Positions 6,713-14,163 of a DNA stretch of 14,872 nt are shown piece after piece; position 1 is the first letter of the stretch, and each line of letters opens with the position of its first letter. The DNA is taken from positions 1 to 14,872 of the forward strand of contig CAYQNS010000095.1 of the NCBI GenBank assembly GCA_964418755.1. The letters run 5' to 3'. Under the pieces are notes generated by a model. It did not search any database. It saw nothing but the letters and a program-made list of their open reading frames with translations, and was not told the origin of the DNA. The DNA comes from 4572-123 sp964418755. GTDB lineage: Bacteria; Desulfobacterota; Desulfobacteria; Desulfobacterales; 4572-123. A program made the position numbers and the translations under genes.

Positions 6713-7711
6713 ATGCCGAAACTGTATATCAAAAAATACGGTCAAACCTTGAAGGGCCAAACCATTGTTATTGCCGTCCGCGAAGGTATCTTCAGGGACA
6801 ACTTTACAGACATCATAAATGATATCAAATTTTTAAGCCGCTTTCAGGTCCGGACCATTCTGTTTCACAATATCTCCAACCGGTTTGCCAACCGGAAACA
6901 CTTTGCCGAAATGGAAACCCGGCTGCCGCAAACCCGGATCATCCGTGTGCCCGCAGATCAGGATTTTTACAGATATGTACTGAATTTTCAGGACCGGATG
7001 GACAAGATCATTTTTCTGGAAAGAAAATTTCTCATGGATCACAGCCATGAGCGAATCAATGCCCTGAACACCCAAAAAACCCGTGAATGCATCCGAACCT
7101 ACAGGGACCTGATCGCCAACACCAATTTCAAGGGTATCATCGATAAGATCTGCCGCAAAATCGACAGCGGAGATATTGAACGGGTCCACATACTGCCGGC
7201 AGGCAAAAAAAGCATCCGGTGCGAACTGTTCAGCATAGAAGGCTCCGGAACCATGATCGCCAACAATTTTACCGAAACATTCGAACCCGTGCGCACGAAC
7301 GAAGATCTGCGCATAATCGCCGGAATTCTTAAAATTTACCGCCGGCTCGGATTTATCAAGCCACGTTCCAGGGCCTATCTTGAAGAGCACCGGGATAATT
7401 TTTACATGGTAAAAATTGACGATATCCTGGTAGGCTGCGCCGAAAAAATTCAGATCAACGACAATACGGTTGAGCTGGGAGCCCTGGCCATATCCACCAA
7501 GTTTCGTAACCAGAGAGTGGCGGTTTTTCTGATCAATGCCTTTATGGCCGAGATGAAAAACCAGGGATTCAAAAACGTTGTCTCATTGACCGCCAATCCC
7601 AGGCTGGAAGGCCTTTACAACTTCCTGAAATTTAAAACGGGCTGTCCGCCCGGGCTGGCACCCAGGCAGGCTCGGTCTCCAGATAAAAAAATGTTTGTTA
7701 ACCGGCTGTAA
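6713..7711 (+). CDS. ArgA-like protein: degenerate amino-acid-kinase domain plus GNAT acetyltransferase domain
   Basis: A 332-residue protein with the two-part layout of N-acetylglutamate synthase. Residues about 1-200 resemble an amino acid kinase fold, ending in RVHILPAGKKSIRCELFSIEGSGTMI, the family's LxxELFTxxGxGTMI stretch. Residues about 200-332 form a GNAT domain (YMVKIDDILVGCAEK, VELGALAISTKFRNQRVAVFLINAF, NPRLEGLYNFLKF). The kinase-type glycine loop is not present: FHNISNRF stands where a VHGGG-like motif is expected. The acetyl-CoA loop reads RNQRVA instead of an R/QxxGxG/A pattern. It is also shorter than ArgA (about 440 residues). A first-step arginine enzyme or a diverged regulator or acetyltransferase are both possible. 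No clear Shine-Dalgarno site precedes the ATG, and no arg genes are adjacent. Confidence 0.7.
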   Translation: MPKLYIKKYGQTLKGQTIVIAVREGIFRDNFTDIINDIKFLSRFQVRTILFHNISNRFANRKHFAEMETRLPQTRIIRVPADQDFYRYVLNFQDRMDKIIFLERKFLMDHSHERINALNTQKTRECIRTYRDLIANTNFKGIIDKICRKIDSGDIERVHILPAGKKSIRCELFSIEGSGTMIANNFTETFEPVRTNEDLRIIAGILKIYRRLGFIKPRSRAYLEEHRDNFYMVKIDDILVGCAEKIQINDNTVELGALAISTKFRNQRVAVFLINAFMAEMKNQGFKNVVSLTANPRLEGLYNFLKFKTGCPPGLAPRQARSPDKKMFVNRL

Positions 7712-7728
7712 GTATAACCTGCGGCTGC

Positions 7729-8388
7729 TTACTCAATCATACTCACAACCTGATTGACGAGCTTCTCGATGCCGATGGCCACGTCCCTGATTCCGGGCCC
7801 GAGCATGTAGGCCGGTGTGGTCACGATCCTGTTTTTTTCATCAACGCATATATCCTCCACTGCAAGGTCTGCATGTGTTCCTCCCATGGCGGTAATGGCC
7901 CGGGCAGTAGCCACATCGTTGCCGATGGTCACCGTTGGATTTTTATCGGCCAGGACTTTTGCAAGGGCTGCCGGGGCAATACAGATGGCTCCAACGGGTT
8001 TACCCGCACCGGTCATTTCATTGATAATCCTTTTAACTTCCGAATGTACGATCGCCTCAGGACCCTTGACTGCAAAATCGCTGAGATTCTTGGCCGCACC
8101 AAAACCGCCCGGAATGATCAGGGCATCCAGGTCGGATTCATTGACTTCCGCCAGATTTTGAATCTCGCCCCTGGCGATCCTGGCGGATTCAACCAGGACA
8201 TTACGCTTTTCTCCGCTTTCCTGCTGCGTCATATGGTTGATGACATGCATTTGTTCCATATCCGGTGCCATGCAGCAAATCTGCGCACCGGCACGGTCCA
8301 GAGCAAGCATGGTCAGCACTGCTTCATGGATTTCAGTCCCGTCAAAAACACCGCATCCCGATAAAAGAACACCTACTTTTTTTCCCAT
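7729..8388 (-). CDS. elbB: ElbB, DJ-1/PfpI superfamily glyoxalase-like protein
   Basis: A 219-residue cytoplasmic protein of the class-I glutamine amidotransferase-like fold, matching ElbB in length and motifs. Seen are LSGCGVFDGTEIHE at the N-terminus, IIPGGFGAAKNLSDF in the middle, and the nucleophile elbow GAICIAPA with Cys 136. The end, TTPAYMLGPGIRDVAIGIEKLV, is also typical. E. coli ElbB has weak glyoxalase activity and was linked historically to isoprenoid synthesis; its real role is unclear. AAAAGGAGG lies about 7 nt before the ATG. The gene converges on the ArgA-like gene (17 bp between stops) and diverges from parA, with a 150-bp shared spacer. Confidence 0.92.
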   Translation of the reverse strand: MGKKVGVLLSGCGVFDGTEIHEAVLTMLALDRAGAQICCMAPDMEQMHVINHMTQQESGEKRNVLVESARIARGEIQNLAEVNESDLDALIIPGGFGAAKNLSDFAVKGPEAIVHSEVKRIINEMTGAGKPVGAICIAPAALAKVLADKNPTVTIGNDVATARAITAMGGTHADLAVEDICVDEKNRIVTTPAYMLGPGIRDVAIGIEKLVNQVVSMIE

Positions 8389-8403
8389 AATTTACCTCCT
8401 TTT

Positions 8404-8435
8404 AAGTTCCAAGTTCCAAGTCACAAATTTCAAAC
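8404..8435 (-). repeat. Short spacer repeat in the elbB-parA gap
   Basis: AAGTTCC is present twice in tandem (8404-8410, 8411-8417), followed by AAGTCACAAATTTCAAA. Read on the minus strand it begins TTTGAAATTTG, the same wording as the stretch at 11010 on the plus strand. Confidence 0.45.
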
Positions 8436-8538
8436 TGTATGCTTCAAGTATCGATATTGTAGTTTGTATCTTTCAACCTGCAGTTTTCCATATTCCAGAC
8501 TTTTCAAAACAACCGTTTTGTGCTAACTGTTCATAATC

Positions 8539-9345
8539 ATGGCGCACATTATCTGCATAGCCGGCCAAAAGGGCGGAACCGGAAAAACCACCACCGCTAT
8601 CAATCTGGCAGCATCCCTGGCCCTGCATGAAAAACAAACCCTGCTGATCGACTGCGATCCCCAGGGAAGCGTCACCACCGGAATGGGCATTGATAAACAG
8701 GCTCCCTTGAAAGATCTTTACCATGTAATGACTGGAAATGCCTCCATTTTAAAGGTGATCTTAAACAGCCGGCTCGAATTTCTTAAAGTTATCCCGGCCC
8801 GATTCAAACTGATCCATATCGAGTCAAAACTTGTTTCCATACCCGGCGCCGAAGCATTGCTGCGACAACGGCTCAAGCCCTGTCTGGACCGGTTTGATTA
8901 TATTATCATCGACACCCCTGCCTCGGTGGGATTCCTTACCGTCTGCGCCCTGGCAGCATCCGACCATGTTCTGATCCCCTTTCAGTACCAGGTATTTTCC
9001 TTAGAGGGCCTGGTCCAGCTTTTGGTCGTTGTTCAAAAAATACGGAGTAAGGTCAACCCCCACCTACGCATATCGGGTATTTTGCTGACCATGTGCGAAA
9101 TTTTTCAATCCATGCGCAGTCAAATCAATGACGGCCTGCCGGCAAATCTGGGCCGGGCGGTCTATGACACAACCATTCCTTTTGACAAAGGCCTGCAGGA
9201 TTCAGCCAATATGGCATTACCCCTTGCGCTTATGGATATGAATGCCGCCGGGGCCCGGGCGTATTTGAAACTATCCCTTGAAATCATCCGCAAAATGCCC
9301 CCCTGCCCTGCTCCAGGACATGATTTTCAAGCACAAAGCAGGTAA
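8539..9345 (+). CDS. ParA/Soj-family ATPase, orphan
   Basis: A 268-residue ParA-type P-loop ATPase that would position DNA or another cargo by ATP-driven dimerisation on the nucleoid. The deviant Walker A is KGGTGKTT with the signature lysine K11 and catalytic K16. The A' motif is LIDCDPQGS (D38, D40), and the Walker B is YIIIDTPASVG (D125). The start at 8539 puts the P-loop at residues 11-18, as is normal. No Shine-Dalgarno site is visible before the ATG. No parB lies next to it, nor a winged-helix N-terminal extension, so the cargo is unknown; a chromosomal, plasmid-derived or organelle-positioning ParA are all possible. Its last 62 nt overlap the convergent thioesterase gene; the tail after KMPPCPAP looks unrelated to ParA. 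Confidence 0.88.
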   Translation: MAHIICIAGQKGGTGKTTTAINLAASLALHEKQTLLIDCDPQGSVTTGMGIDKQAPLKDLYHVMTGNASILKVILNSRLEFLKVIPARFKLIHIESKLVSIPGAEALLRQRLKPCLDRFDYIIIDTPASVGFLTVCALAASDHVLIPFQYQVFSLEGLVQLLVVVQKIRSKVNPHLRISGILLTMCEIFQSMRSQINDGLPANLGRAVYDTTIPFDKGLQDSANMALPLALMDMNAAGARAYLKLSLEIIRKMPPCPAPGHDFQAQSR

Positions 9346-9691
9346 ATACCCCCTCAAATACCGTTGTCCTGCCCTTGCATACCGTAACGATAACTGATTT
9401 TTTAGTATCGTTTCCAGATGCTGTCCTTGCCTCGGCTACCACGGTATCCCCTGTTTTTACCGGTTTGATAAATTTCACATCGGCGCGGCCCAGTACGACA
9501 TTGGGATGGTTCACTGCAATCATGGCTGCATAATCCGCAAGACCGAAAATAAATCCGCCATGGATCAGTCCCGATCCATCCGACGACATGCATTCTTTGG
9601 TTTCAAGCTGCACACGACTGAACCCGCATTCTACCACCAGAGGGGTCCCGCACAGGCTTTGGTCAATCTTGTGATGCGTAGTAATTTCCAC
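9284..9691 (-). CDS. PaaI-type hotdog-fold thioesterase
   Basis: A 135-residue protein of the 4HBT/PaaI superfamily, which hydrolyses acyl- or aryl-CoA thioesters in the cytoplasm. The diagnostic stretch is LIHGGFIFGLADYA, with HGG at residues 44-46 and Asp 53 in the helix. The strands GRADVKFIKPVKTGDTVVAEARTA and KSVIVTVCKGRTTVFEGVFTCFVL follow. The start is GTG at 9691, supported by a GGGGAGGG tract about 5 nt upstream. The substrate is unknown; a PaaK-type ligase is 8 kb away and need not be linked. The 3' end overlaps the ParA gene by 62 nt. Confidence 0.87.
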   Translation of the reverse strand: MEITTHHKIDQSLCGTPLVVECGFSRVQLETKECMSSDGSGLIHGGFIFGLADYAAMIAVNHPNVVLGRADVKFIKPVKTGDTVVAEARTASGNDTKKSVIVTVCKGRTTVFEGVFTCFVLENHVLEQGRGAFCG

Positions 9692-9865
9692 AACTGCCCT
9701 CCCCGTTTTTATCCTTTTCTATTTCAGCATGAATGATGTATACTGACAACCTGTTTTTGTGATGGATAAAGATAGATGCCTCCGGTTGTTTTTTTCGAAC
9801 GCCTTGATCTTGGACAGAAATTCCTATTTCCGGGGGGACACTCTATATAGCCACAGGAGAATATT

Positions 9866-10984
9866 TTGGATAGTATACATAACATCAGACTTGAAAAACT
9901 CAGAAACTTGCTGGATAAAAAGAAAATCGACACATTAATGGTGTCCACAGAGGCAAACCGATTCTATCTGAGTGGTTTTACGGGTGAAGATACCCAGTGT
10001 GATGAATCGGCCGGGACACTTTTCATTACCCGAACAAAACTAATTCTGGCAACGGATTCACGTTTCGAGAAACAGGCAGCCGTCGAAGCCGGACAATTTG
10101 AATTATACTGTTATAAAAAGGGGATTCCCTGGGAAATTCACCATATTTTAAACATGCTCGACACGAAATACCTGGGAATCGAAGACCGGCGAATCTCCTT
10201 TTACGGATATTCACAAATCCAAAAAACACTGACAAATGCCGGACTTGACATCGAACTTGTCCCTGCCGGCGATATGGTTGAATCTCTGCGTTTGATCAAG
10301 CAGGAAAATGAGATTGAGGCCACCCGCAAGGCACTTTACCTGGCTGAAACGGTGTTTGAACATTTCTTAAAGGTCCTTTCGTGCACAATGACTGAAAAAC
10401 AGGCGGCCTGGGCCATGGAAAAGGGAATGCGTGAGGCCGGAGCGGAAAAATTATCATTTCCCGTGATTGCCGCATCAGGCCCCAATAGCGCATTGCCCCA
10501 TGCAATCCCCGGAGACCGGATGATCAATGCAAATGAACCCCTGCTTTTTGACTGGGGTGCCAGGCTGGGCGCCTACTGTTCAGATACAAGCCGCACTGTG
10601 ATTCTGGGTCGCAGTGATGATCAATACAAAAAAATCTACGGGACTGTACGGGAGGCTCAGCAAAAGGCCATTTCGGCCCTGCGGCCCGGAATACACGCAA
10701 ACGAGGTGGACAAAATTGCCCGCCGGCATATCGACCAGACTGAATTTAAAGGCACATTCGGCCACGGTCTCGGACACGGAACCGGCCTTGTCGTTCACGA
10801 AGAACCCAGACTAAGCCCCTTGTGCGACACAATTCTCCAGCCCGGAATGATCGTCACCGTGGAACCTGGAATCTATGTCGACGGCTGGGGGGGCGTACGC
10901 ATTGAAAACCAGGTGGTAATCCGGGAAGATGGGTGCGAAGTGCTGAACAAGTTGCCCACCGACAGGTATATTGATGCGCTATAA
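9866..10984 (+). CDS. M24B metallopeptidase, Xaa-Pro aminopeptidase/dipeptidase family
   Basis: A 372-residue cytoplasmic peptidase of the aminopeptidase P/prolidase group, which cuts peptides before or after proline. A creatinase-type N-terminal domain (about residues 5-135, with EANRFYLSGFTGE) precedes the pita-bread domain. The five metal ligands are visible: D229 (DWGARLGAYCSD), D240, H304 (HGLGHGTGLVVHE), E333 (TVEPGIY) and E347 (VRIENQVV). H212 (LPHAIPG) and H311 fit the substrate and proton-transfer histidines. The start is TTG at 9866, with AGGAGA 5 nt upstream; no ATG alternative nearby fits. Length favours the shorter YpdF/PepQ-like enzymes over E. coli PepP (441 residues). xerD-like follows 179 nt later. 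Confidence 0.9.
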   Translation: MDSIHNIRLEKLRNLLDKKKIDTLMVSTEANRFYLSGFTGEDTQCDESAGTLFITRTKLILATDSRFEKQAAVEAGQFELYCYKKGIPWEIHHILNMLDTKYLGIEDRRISFYGYSQIQKTLTNAGLDIELVPAGDMVESLRLIKQENEIEATRKALYLAETVFEHFLKVLSCTMTEKQAAWAMEKGMREAGAEKLSFPVIAASGPNSALPHAIPGDRMINANEPLLFDWGARLGAYCSDTSRTVILGRSDDQYKKIYGTVREAQQKAISALRPGIHANEVDKIARRHIDQTEFKGTFGHGLGHGTGLVVHEEPRLSPLCDTILQPGMIVTVEPGIYVDGWGGVRIENQVVIREDGCEVLNKLPTDRYIDAL

Positions 10985-11006
10985 AAGGCTATGAACGCCA
11001 AATATA

Positions 11007-11073
11007 TTTTGAAATTTGGAATTTTAATCGTTGTGATTTATTTATCATTTGTTTTTTGATTATTGGAATTTAT
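11007..11073 (+). repeat. Degenerate A/T-rich spacer repeat
   Basis: The stretch starts ATTTTGAAATTTGGAATTTTAA and ends TGGAATTTATTTTC, with TGGAATTT occurring twice and several close variants. It shares TTTGAAATTTG with the minus strand of 8404-8435. It lies between the peptidase and xerD-like genes and has no coding signature. Confidence 0.45.
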
Positions 11074-11078
11074 TTTCT

Positions 11079-11104
11079 GACATAAAAAACACGAATTTCA
11101 GAAT
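11079..11104 (+). repeat. 26-nt interspersed element, copy B
   Basis: It begins GACATAAAAAACACGAA and ends TTCAGAAT. It matches copy C at 13838 at 24 of 26 positions and copy A at 5871 at 23 of 26. It ends 59 nt before the xerD-like start. Confidence 0.65.
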
Positions 11105-11163
11105 TAAAATACTAGTACCAATTACCCCTGAACCTCTGAACGGCTACGAAAAAGGACATTGAT

Positions 11164-12060
11164 TTGGCTGAAACAGACAACCTTGTCGAGCAGTACCTTA
11201 CCCATCTTGCCATAGAAAAAGGCCTGGCTGAAAAAACGCTGGATTCCTATCGTCTGGATCTGGCCCGGTATGTCAAATTCCTCAAAAACAGCCGCGTTAA
11301 AAATTTCTCTAGCTCCGACACGGCCGTCATCTTAAAACATCTGATTGGATTGCGCAAGGCCGGCCTGGGTGCCCGCTCAAGAGCCAGACATCTGGTTGCC
11401 ATAAGAGGTTTCTACAAATTCCTGGTTCAGGAAAAAATTATAAACCGCGATCCATCCAAAACAATCGACCTTCCCAAAGGCGGACTCAAGCTTCCGGATG
11501 TAATGTCCGCCCCGGAGATAAAAATACTGATAGATACTCCGGACATCTCGCGTCCCATCGGAAAAAGGGATCAGGCGATGATAGAACTGGCGTATGCCGC
11601 CGGGTTGCGGGTATCCGAACTGATTAATCTCAGGCTGCAGAACATCAACCTGGAAGCCTGCTTTGTCAGGGTCTTCGGCAAAGGCTCCAAAGAAAGAATC
11701 GTTCCCTTTGGAGCCTACGCCCAAAAAAAAATCAACGACTATCTGCAAATGGCAAGACCGATATTGCTCAAGGAATATCTAAGTGAATTTGTCTTTGTGG
11801 CCCGGGCAGGCAGGCCCATGACCCGCCAGGGATTCTGGAAACTGCTTCGAGGCTATGCCCTTAAAGCCAATATTCACAAAACAATCACGCCGCATACCAT
11901 ACGGCATTCCTTTGCCAGCCACCTGCTTGAGGGAGGCGCGGACCTGCGTGCCGTTCAGGTAATGCTGGGGCATGTTGACATCAGCACAACCCAGATTTAC
12001 ACCCATGTGGCCCGGGAACATCTGGTTAAAATGCACAAAAAATATCACCCCCGCGGGTAA
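11164..12060 (+). CDS. xerD: XerD-like tyrosine recombinase
   Basis: A 298-residue site-specific recombinase of the XerC/XerD type, which resolves chromosome dimers at dif during cell division. The N-terminal SAM-like DNA-binding domain (about residues 5-95, LEKTLDSYRLDL-like helix) is followed by the catalytic domain from about residue 112. All catalytic residues are seen: R149 (AAGLRVSEL), K173 (GKGSKERIVP), H244 and R247 (HTIRHSFASHLL), H270 (LGHVDISTTQ) and the nucleophile Y279 (IYTHV). The start is TTG at 11164, with AAAGGA 7 nt upstream. XerC and XerD cannot be separated with certainty by eye; the length and LLEGGADLRAVQ.MLGH wording favour XerD. A hairpin follows at the stop codon. Confidence 0.85.
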   Translation: MAETDNLVEQYLTHLAIEKGLAEKTLDSYRLDLARYVKFLKNSRVKNFSSSDTAVILKHLIGLRKAGLGARSRARHLVAIRGFYKFLVQEKIINRDPSKTIDLPKGGLKLPDVMSAPEIKILIDTPDISRPIGKRDQAMIELAYAAGLRVSELINLRLQNINLEACFVRVFGKGSKERIVPFGAYAQKKINDYLQMARPILLKEYLSEFVFVARAGRPMTRQGFWKLLRGYALKANIHKTITPHTIRHSFASHLLEGGADLRAVQVMLGHVDISTTQIYTHVAREHLVKMHKKYHPRG

Positions 12061-12079
12061 AGGCCTGCGGGATATTTTT
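12050..12079 (+). terminator. Probable intrinsic terminator at the end of the xerD-like gene
   Basis: The stem CCCGC (12050-12054) pairs with GCGGG (12067-12071), with an inner GG/CC extension and one bulged T. ATATTTTT follows. It overlaps the stop codon, and would separate the recombinase from pfaD. Confidence 0.5.
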
Positions 12080-12128
12080 CACGGCAACATTTACACGAAT
12101 CCGACTATTACAAAAGGAACATAAGCCC

Positions 12129-13775
12129 GTGGTAAACTCATTAAACAATGTTAATTCAATTGGATACTGGTTAAAATCTAATTTAACGCCTGAAGCTTCG
12201 GACAACTTTCTAAACGACTCTATCCTAAACATCAGGTACCCGGTATACTTGGTCGATTATCAGGGCGGACCGGCTGCCGTCAACAGCGGCACCGCCGTGA
12301 TCAATCCGGTCGCTTTAGAGCCGGGCGCCTGCCCGTTGCTGGCCTATGCCCCGCCCCTGCATCCGGAAACTCTGGGAGACACCGTGTTCAAGAAGGCTCA
12401 TAATATTCGTTATGCATATGTGGCCGGTGCCATGGCCAACGGCATTACCTCCGAAAAAATGGTGGAAGAGATGGGAAAGGCCGGCATGCTCGGATTTTTC
12501 GGGGCCGCCGGCCTATCATTGCCCGACATTGAAGCGGCCCTGGACTATCTACAGCAAAATATGCCCGGTATACCGTTTGGTTCCAACTTGATTCACAACC
12601 CCAATGATCCCGACCAGGAAGCGGCAGTTGTGGATCTGTACCTGCGCCGAAAAATACGGCTCATCAGCGCTTCAGCCTTTTTGCGGCTGACCCTGCCGCT
12701 GGTCTATTTCCGAGTGAAGGGGATACATCTATCGCCCGACGGCACGATCATCTGCCCCAACAGGATCATTGCCAAAGTTTCCAGGGTCGAGCTGGCCCGG
12801 AAATTTTTTGCACCACCCCCGGAAAAATTGGTCAACAAGTTGCTGGAACTACAAAAAATCACCCCCCGGGAGGCTGACCTGGCCCGACAAATTCCCATTG
12901 CCGATGATTTGACGGCAGAGGCCGATTCCGGGGGCCATACCGATAACCGCCCTGCCATGTCTCTCCTTCCCACCATGCTGTCGCTGCGTGATAAAATGAT
13001 GGCAAAATACAATTACCAAAGGCCCCTGTGCGTGGGACTGGGTGGCGGAATTGCCACCCCTGCGTCCACCTCCGCCGCCTTTGCCATGGGCGCGGCCTAT
13101 GTACTCACCGGGACAATTAACCAGGCCTGCGTAGAAGCCGGCATATCCCAAACGGTACGAAACATGCTGGCAGAGGCCCGTCAGGCAGACGTCACCATGG
13201 CCCCGGCAGCCGACATGTTTGAAATGGGCGTCAAGGTTCAGGTGCTGAAAAGAGGCACTCTGTTTCCCCAGCGCGCAGCCAAGCTTTACGATCTGTACTC
13301 CCGCTATGACTGCTTTGAAAATATCCCATCCAAAGACAGACAGGTGTTGACGGATAAATTTTTCTGCAGCAGTTTTGATGATGCGTGGAGCCAGACCCGG
13401 GATTTTTTTCTGCAACGTGATCCCAGGCAGGCCCAGCGTGCTGAAAAAGATTCGCGCCACAAGATGGCTCTCGTATTCCGTTCCTATCTGGGCCGCTCTT
13501 CCGGATGGGCAAAGACAGGTGATCCGGCCCGAAAAATTGACTATCAGATCTGGTGCGGCCCGGCCATCGGTGCCTTTAACCAGTGGTGCGCCGATTCATT
13601 TCTGGCGCATCCGAAAAACAGAAAAGTGGTCACCGTGGCCATGAACCTGCTTTTAGGGGCTGCCGTCACAACCCGAACCAACTGGCTGCGCATGCAATTT
13701 GACAAAGTGCCTCCGGGCATTGGAACATTTTCCCCGCTGCCCCTTGAAAAAATCCGGGAACTGATAAACGGATGA
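12129..13775 (+). CDS. pfaD: PfaD-family enoyl reductase of polyunsaturated fatty acid/polyketide synthesis
   Basis: A 548-residue FMN-dependent, TIM-barrel enoyl reductase of the PfaD family. It acts in trans, reducing enoyl intermediates on the carrier domains of PUFA or trans-AT polyketide synthases. Seen are YVAGAMANGITSEKMVEEM and GMLGFFGAAGLSLPDIE near residue 100, and IPFGSNLIHNP. A phosphate-binding GLGGGIATPASTSAAFAMGA lies around residue 305, followed by VLTGTINQACVEAGIS. The C-terminal helical part has IWCGPAIGAFNQWC and AVTTRTNWLR. The length matches the family (about 540). The start is GTG at 12129, with AAAGGAA about 10 nt upstream. Normally it neighbours pfaA, pfaB and pfaC; here the neighbours are xerD-like and tssF. 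The partner synthase must be encoded elsewhere, or this copy serves another pathway. Confidence 0.92.
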   Translation: MVNSLNNVNSIGYWLKSNLTPEASDNFLNDSILNIRYPVYLVDYQGGPAAVNSGTAVINPVALEPGACPLLAYAPPLHPETLGDTVFKKAHNIRYAYVAGAMANGITSEKMVEEMGKAGMLGFFGAAGLSLPDIEAALDYLQQNMPGIPFGSNLIHNPNDPDQEAAVVDLYLRRKIRLISASAFLRLTLPLVYFRVKGIHLSPDGTIICPNRIIAKVSRVELARKFFAPPPEKLVNKLLELQKITPREADLARQIPIADDLTAEADSGGHTDNRPAMSLLPTMLSLRDKMMAKYNYQRPLCVGLGGGIATPASTSAAFAMGAAYVLTGTINQACVEAGISQTVRNMLAEARQADVTMAPAADMFEMGVKVQVLKRGTLFPQRAAKLYDLYSRYDCFENIPSKDRQVLTDKFFCSSFDDAWSQTRDFFLQRDPRQAQRAEKDSRHKMALVFRSYLGRSSGWAKTGDPARKIDYQIWCGPAIGAFNQWCADSFLAHPKNRKVVTVAMNLLLGAAVTTRTNWLRMQFDKVPPGIGTFSPLPLEKIRELING

Positions 13776-13801
13776 ACATCGAAACCCCTAACCCGGCAAA
13801 G

Positions 13802-13837
13802 CCGGAACCAAATTGAATATTGAAAATTGAAAACTTT
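13802..13837 (+). repeat. Modular A/T-rich spacer repeat, copy 2
   Basis: It begins CCGGAACCAAATT and ends TTGAAAACTTT, as in copy 1 at 5720-5762 but a few bases shorter. Here it abuts the 26-nt element directly; at copy 1 the two parts are about 108 nt apart. Confidence 0.6.
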
Positions 13838-13863
13838 GACATAAAAAACAAGAACTTCAGAAT
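13838..13863 (+). repeat. 26-nt interspersed element, copy C
   Basis: It begins GACATAAAAAACAAGAA and ends CTTCAGAAT, 24 of 26 to copy B. It follows directly on the modular repeat. With the two preceding T bases it contains TTGACA, as in copy A. Confidence 0.65.
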
Positions 13864-14023
13864 ATAGTCACGAAACGGATACCTCCCGGCTGAATCAAAT
13901 TTCTATAGAGGTTTATTTGCTTTATTTATAGCAAAGTTGTAATTTAACAATATTTTTAGTGATTTTTATTTGATATTCGTATATAAGAATTATTGATGGT
14001 TGGCCATGTATTGAAGCGATGAA

Positions 14024-14056
14024 GGGTTTCGTAAATTCGAAACCCGGTGTTTTTTT
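14024..14056 (+). terminator. Strong intrinsic terminator
   Basis: A perfect 8-bp stem GGGTTTCG (14024-14031) and CGAAACCC (14038-14045) closes a 6-nt loop. GGTG and a run of seven T (14050-14056) follow. It lies 248 nt after the pfaD stop and 108 nt before the tssF ATG. It could end a long pfaD message, a small RNA starting in the A/T-rich stretch before it, or act as a leader attenuator. Confidence 0.75.
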
Positions 14057-14163
14057 ACCTGACCAACCACCATATCTTTAAAATTCCATGTCAAAATCAA
14101 AAAGTTTGATCATCGAATATAAACAACCTGCCCAACCTGAACGAATTGTTTACCTGTGAGAAT

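Larger units (their letters stand above)
13776..14163. other. Spacer between pfaD and tssF
   Basis: This 388-bp spacer contains the second copy of the modular repeat (13802-13837) fused directly to the 26-nt element (13838-13863). A very A/T-rich stretch follows (about 13905-13990), with a small dyad TTTGCT/AGCAAA at 13916-13935. The nested hairpin and terminator lie at 13997-14069. No gene was recognised. Confidence 0.6.

Noticed and set aside
11164..12060. Tyrosine recombinase as the integrase of a genomic island containing the T6SS
   Set aside because: Its length and motifs fit housekeeping XerC/XerD, no tRNA or direct repeats suggestive of att sites were seen, and its neighbours look chromosomal.
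12849..13460. Minus-strand open frame of 203 codons inside pfaD
   Set aside because: It lies wholly inside the well-supported pfaD gene, is low in family resemblance, and is rich in Gly and His as expected from antisense reading.
13838..13868. TTGACA in the 26-nt element as a functional promoter
   Set aside because: No good -10 hexamer lies at 16-18 nt in the copies inspected, so it was kept only as a repeat.
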